A DNA stretch of 33,274 nt from Microbacterium sp. MYb62. GTDB lineage: Bacteria; Actinomycetota; Actinomycetes; Actinomycetales; Microbacteriaceae. The notes beneath the pieces are model-generated. The model saw only the letters and a list, made by a program, of their open reading frames with translations, had not been told where the DNA came from and made no database searches. This document shows, piece after piece, positions 31,948 to 33,274 of the stretch (within the stretch, counting starts at the first letter, position 1; every line of letters begins with the position of its first letter). The stretch lies in assembly GCF_002979475.1 (NCBI RefSeq), contig NZ_PCOY01000031.1, positions 1 to 33,274 of the forward strand. Direction: 5' to 3'. The translations under genes were made by a program, and so were the position numbers.

Positions 31948-32961
31948 TCACGACGGCCAGTAGTTCTTCTTGACGGTGACTTCTTCGATTCGCGCGGTGC
32001 CACCGATGGACCTCACGTGGGCGTACATTCTCACTGGACCGACCAGGGCGTACGGCATCACGTACTGGGCAAGCGTGATCCCGTCGCTCGACACCGTCTT
32101 CGGGATTTCGACTGCGGGTTGCGCGAGCGTCTGCACGACCGCGCCAGCCGAGTTCAGAGTCTCCGCGACGACTCGGATCTGGAGCGCTGAAGCGACGCCG
32201 GAAGCACGCAGATTGACGACAGCTTCCCCTGTCTCGCGCCTCCCGGCGCCGAGTACGGCGAGGTAGTTCTCGTTTGCACCGACGCGGACCGGGATCCAGG
32301 AGTTCGCCGGTATGACGGTGTTCCACGCATGGGTCGTGGACTGATGGGTAGGCACGGGATCCTCCGGGTTCGCAGGCTGAGTGGGGGTGGTGTCGATGAC
32401 GTAGTTCTCGAAGTCGACGGTGTTCTTGAAGCCGAGCTGGGTCGGGGACCCGCCGATCCAGAGGGACACATGAACGTGGGCGCCGTATCCGGTTTCGCTA
32501 TCGAAACCGGAAGCTCCCGAGTAGGCGATGAGCGCACCCTGCACGACTCGGGTCCCCACTTGGACCGTGCTGGCGTCGAGGTGGAGGTAGCGGATGTAGT
32601 TGCCATCGTCAGCGCGGAGGGCCAGATAGCGCCCCGTGGCCGTCGAAGGTGTGTCCTTGCGGTCCACGATGATGCCGCTCGTCGCCGCCCAGACAGGCAT
32701 GCCTCTCGGCACGGAGTAGTCTGTGCCCGGCTCAGCGGAATTGCGATTCCGGTGTCCCTGCCAGGTATCCGAGATCGGAGCGTAGCCGCAGGGACGCACG
32801 TACATACCCGCTGCGGATGCCGCCTCTCGGGGGGAGAGGGCATTCCAGCCGAAGATCGCCGTTCCGCAGACGACCCCGGACGCGATCAGAGCCGACCTAC
32901 GTGACAGGACGGGGCGGGTCTGCGAGGTCGGCGGCGACGCCGTCGACTCTGATCCGCACAC
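31948..32961 (-). CDS. Secreted M23-type peptidase domain protein (variant zinc site)
   Basis: 337 residues. The N-terminus carries a twin-arginine-like signal (LSRRSALIASG then a hydrophobic stretch and AASAA), so export by Tat or Sec is expected. An M23 (lysostaphin/LytM-like) domain follows: EPGTDYSVPRGMPVWAATSGII, YIRYLHLDASTVQVG and GAHVHVSLWIGG. The usual HxxxD zinc motif reads ExxxD here (E-P-G-T-D), while the HxH pair is intact. The C-terminal ~130 residues form a beta-rich domain (IPANSWIPVRVGANENYLAVL). Probably acts on or binds cell-wall peptides. GTG 32961 overlaps the upstream stop (TAGTG) and has a GAGGGGGG ribosome binding site. Confidence 0.85.
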   Translation of the reverse strand: MCGSESTASPPTSQTRPVLSRRSALIASGVVCGTAIFGWNALSPREAASAAGMYVRPCGYAPISDTWQGHRNRNSAEPGTDYSVPRGMPVWAATSGIIVDRKDTPSTATGRYLALRADDGNYIRYLHLDASTVQVGTRVVQGALIAYSGASGFDSETGYGAHVHVSLWIGGSPTQLGFKNTVDFENYVIDTTPTQPANPEDPVPTHQSTTHAWNTVIPANSWIPVRVGANENYLAVLGAGRRETGEAVVNLRASGVASALQIRVVAETLNSAGAVVQTLAQPAVEIPKTVSSDGITLAQYVMPYALVGPVRMYAHVRSIGGTARIEEVTVKKNYWPS

Positions 32962-33274
32962 TATCGATCACCCCCCTCGTTCTTCCCGTCGATCAGCTTC
33001 TGAATCTGTTCCTCGGGGAGGCGCTCGATCGAGGCGGACGACAGGCCGATGTCCGGGCTCGTCGGAGAGCCGCCGATCGTGCACTGCGCCTCCCCGGCGA
33101 ATCCAGCTGTCTGCGCGGGGACGAGTACAAGCCACTCGGGGTCGACGTTGCGTCGCTCGATGCGGCTGCCGGTGGTGTCGAACTGCACATCGCTGGCGAA
33201 TGCCGACTTCGTGGCGCCGACGCAGATCTCGACCAGTCCGCTGGCGGTGAAGTCTCCGTACTCGTCGGCGGAGG
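32961..33274 (-). CDS. Hypothetical protein, C-terminal part (5' end beyond the window)
   Basis: The minus-strand frame ending at 32961 stays open without a stop to the right edge of the window, so at least 104 codons are present and the start lies outside. An internal GTG at 33188 is not needed as the start. The visible protein has two Cys (LVEICVG and AQCTIGGSP) and reads like the extracytoplasmic part of a small secreted or lipoprotein. It ends with an acidic/basic tail (EEQIQKLIDGKNEGGDR). Its stop overlaps the GTG of the M23 gene, so the two are an operon. No family recognised. Confidence 0.72.
   Translation of the reverse strand, partial: SADEYGDFTASGLVEICVGATKSAFASDVQFDTTGSRIERRNVDPEWLVLVPAQTAGFAGEAQCTIGGSPTSPDIGLSSASIERLPEEQIQKLIDGKNEGGDR

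Noticed and set aside
31843..32190. Plus-strand frame of 115 codons downstream of the tetR operator, with TATGAT at 31826
   Set aside because: It starts at TTG/ATG without a ribosome binding site, overlaps the 3' end of the M23 gene in antisense, and its sequence does not look like a protein. A divergent promoter cannot be excluded.

Overview
The window is a stretch of high-GC Gram-positive (actinobacterial) chromosome, most likely from the family Microbacteriaceae and plausibly the genus Microbacterium. This rests on the GC-rich codon usage, the many GTG starts, the style of the proteins and a gene order that tracks the Mycobacterium tuberculosis Rv1691-Rv1713 block: TPR protein, HAD phosphatase, small protein, tlyA, nadK, recN, pyrG, nudix, xerD, parA, scpA, scpB, rluB, cmk, der. 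The genus is an inference; the phylum is secure.

Region 1 (1-9665): the 3' end of a 5S rRNA gene and its terminator, then a tightly packed run with mostly 1-8 nt overlaps. It holds a protein with a long Arg/Gly/Tyr repeat tail, a NagD-type phosphatase, a 58-residue protein, rRNA methyltransferase TlyA, NAD kinase, RecN, CTP synthase, an ADP-ribose-type nudix hydrolase and XerD. Region 2 (9672-14471): a four-gene cassette absent from this position in M. tuberculosis: an acidic lipoprotein, a membrane-fusion protein with a peptidoglycan-binding module, an ABC ATPase and a MacB/FtsX-type permease. Region 3 (14488-22013): a promoter, then parA-scpA-scpB-rluB-tyrA-cmk-der as one coupled operon, followed by a nudix-NYN fusion gene. 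This block joins chromosome segregation and condensation, ribosome modification and assembly, tyrosine synthesis and CMP salvage.

Region 4 (22021-25704, minus strand): a DUF222/HNH endonuclease with an SOS-box-like sequence over its promoter, an Hsp15-like S4 protein, a YhhN membrane protein, a small acidic protein and a GNAT acetyltransferase. Region 5 (25762-30333): tRNA-Pro(GGG) with terminator, then an accessory cluster: an 84-codon ORF, an unknown protein with a pentapeptide-repeat partner, a convergent LRR plus SUKH-like pair, and a pair of unknown genes. The repertoire resembles orphan immunity genes of polymorphic toxin systems. Region 6 (30405-33274, minus strand): a TetR regulator and NAD(P)-binding SDR/NmrA enzyme under a 28-bp inverted-repeat operator, then a secreted M23-type peptidase downstream of a gene that runs off the right edge.

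A recurring feature is a TANNNT -10 hexamer (GATAAT in one case) followed by exactly 6 nt and then ATG or GTG. It occurs at eight genes, which predicts leaderless transcripts and was used to choose several starts. No insertion sequence, integrase of a mobile element, or CRISPR array was seen.
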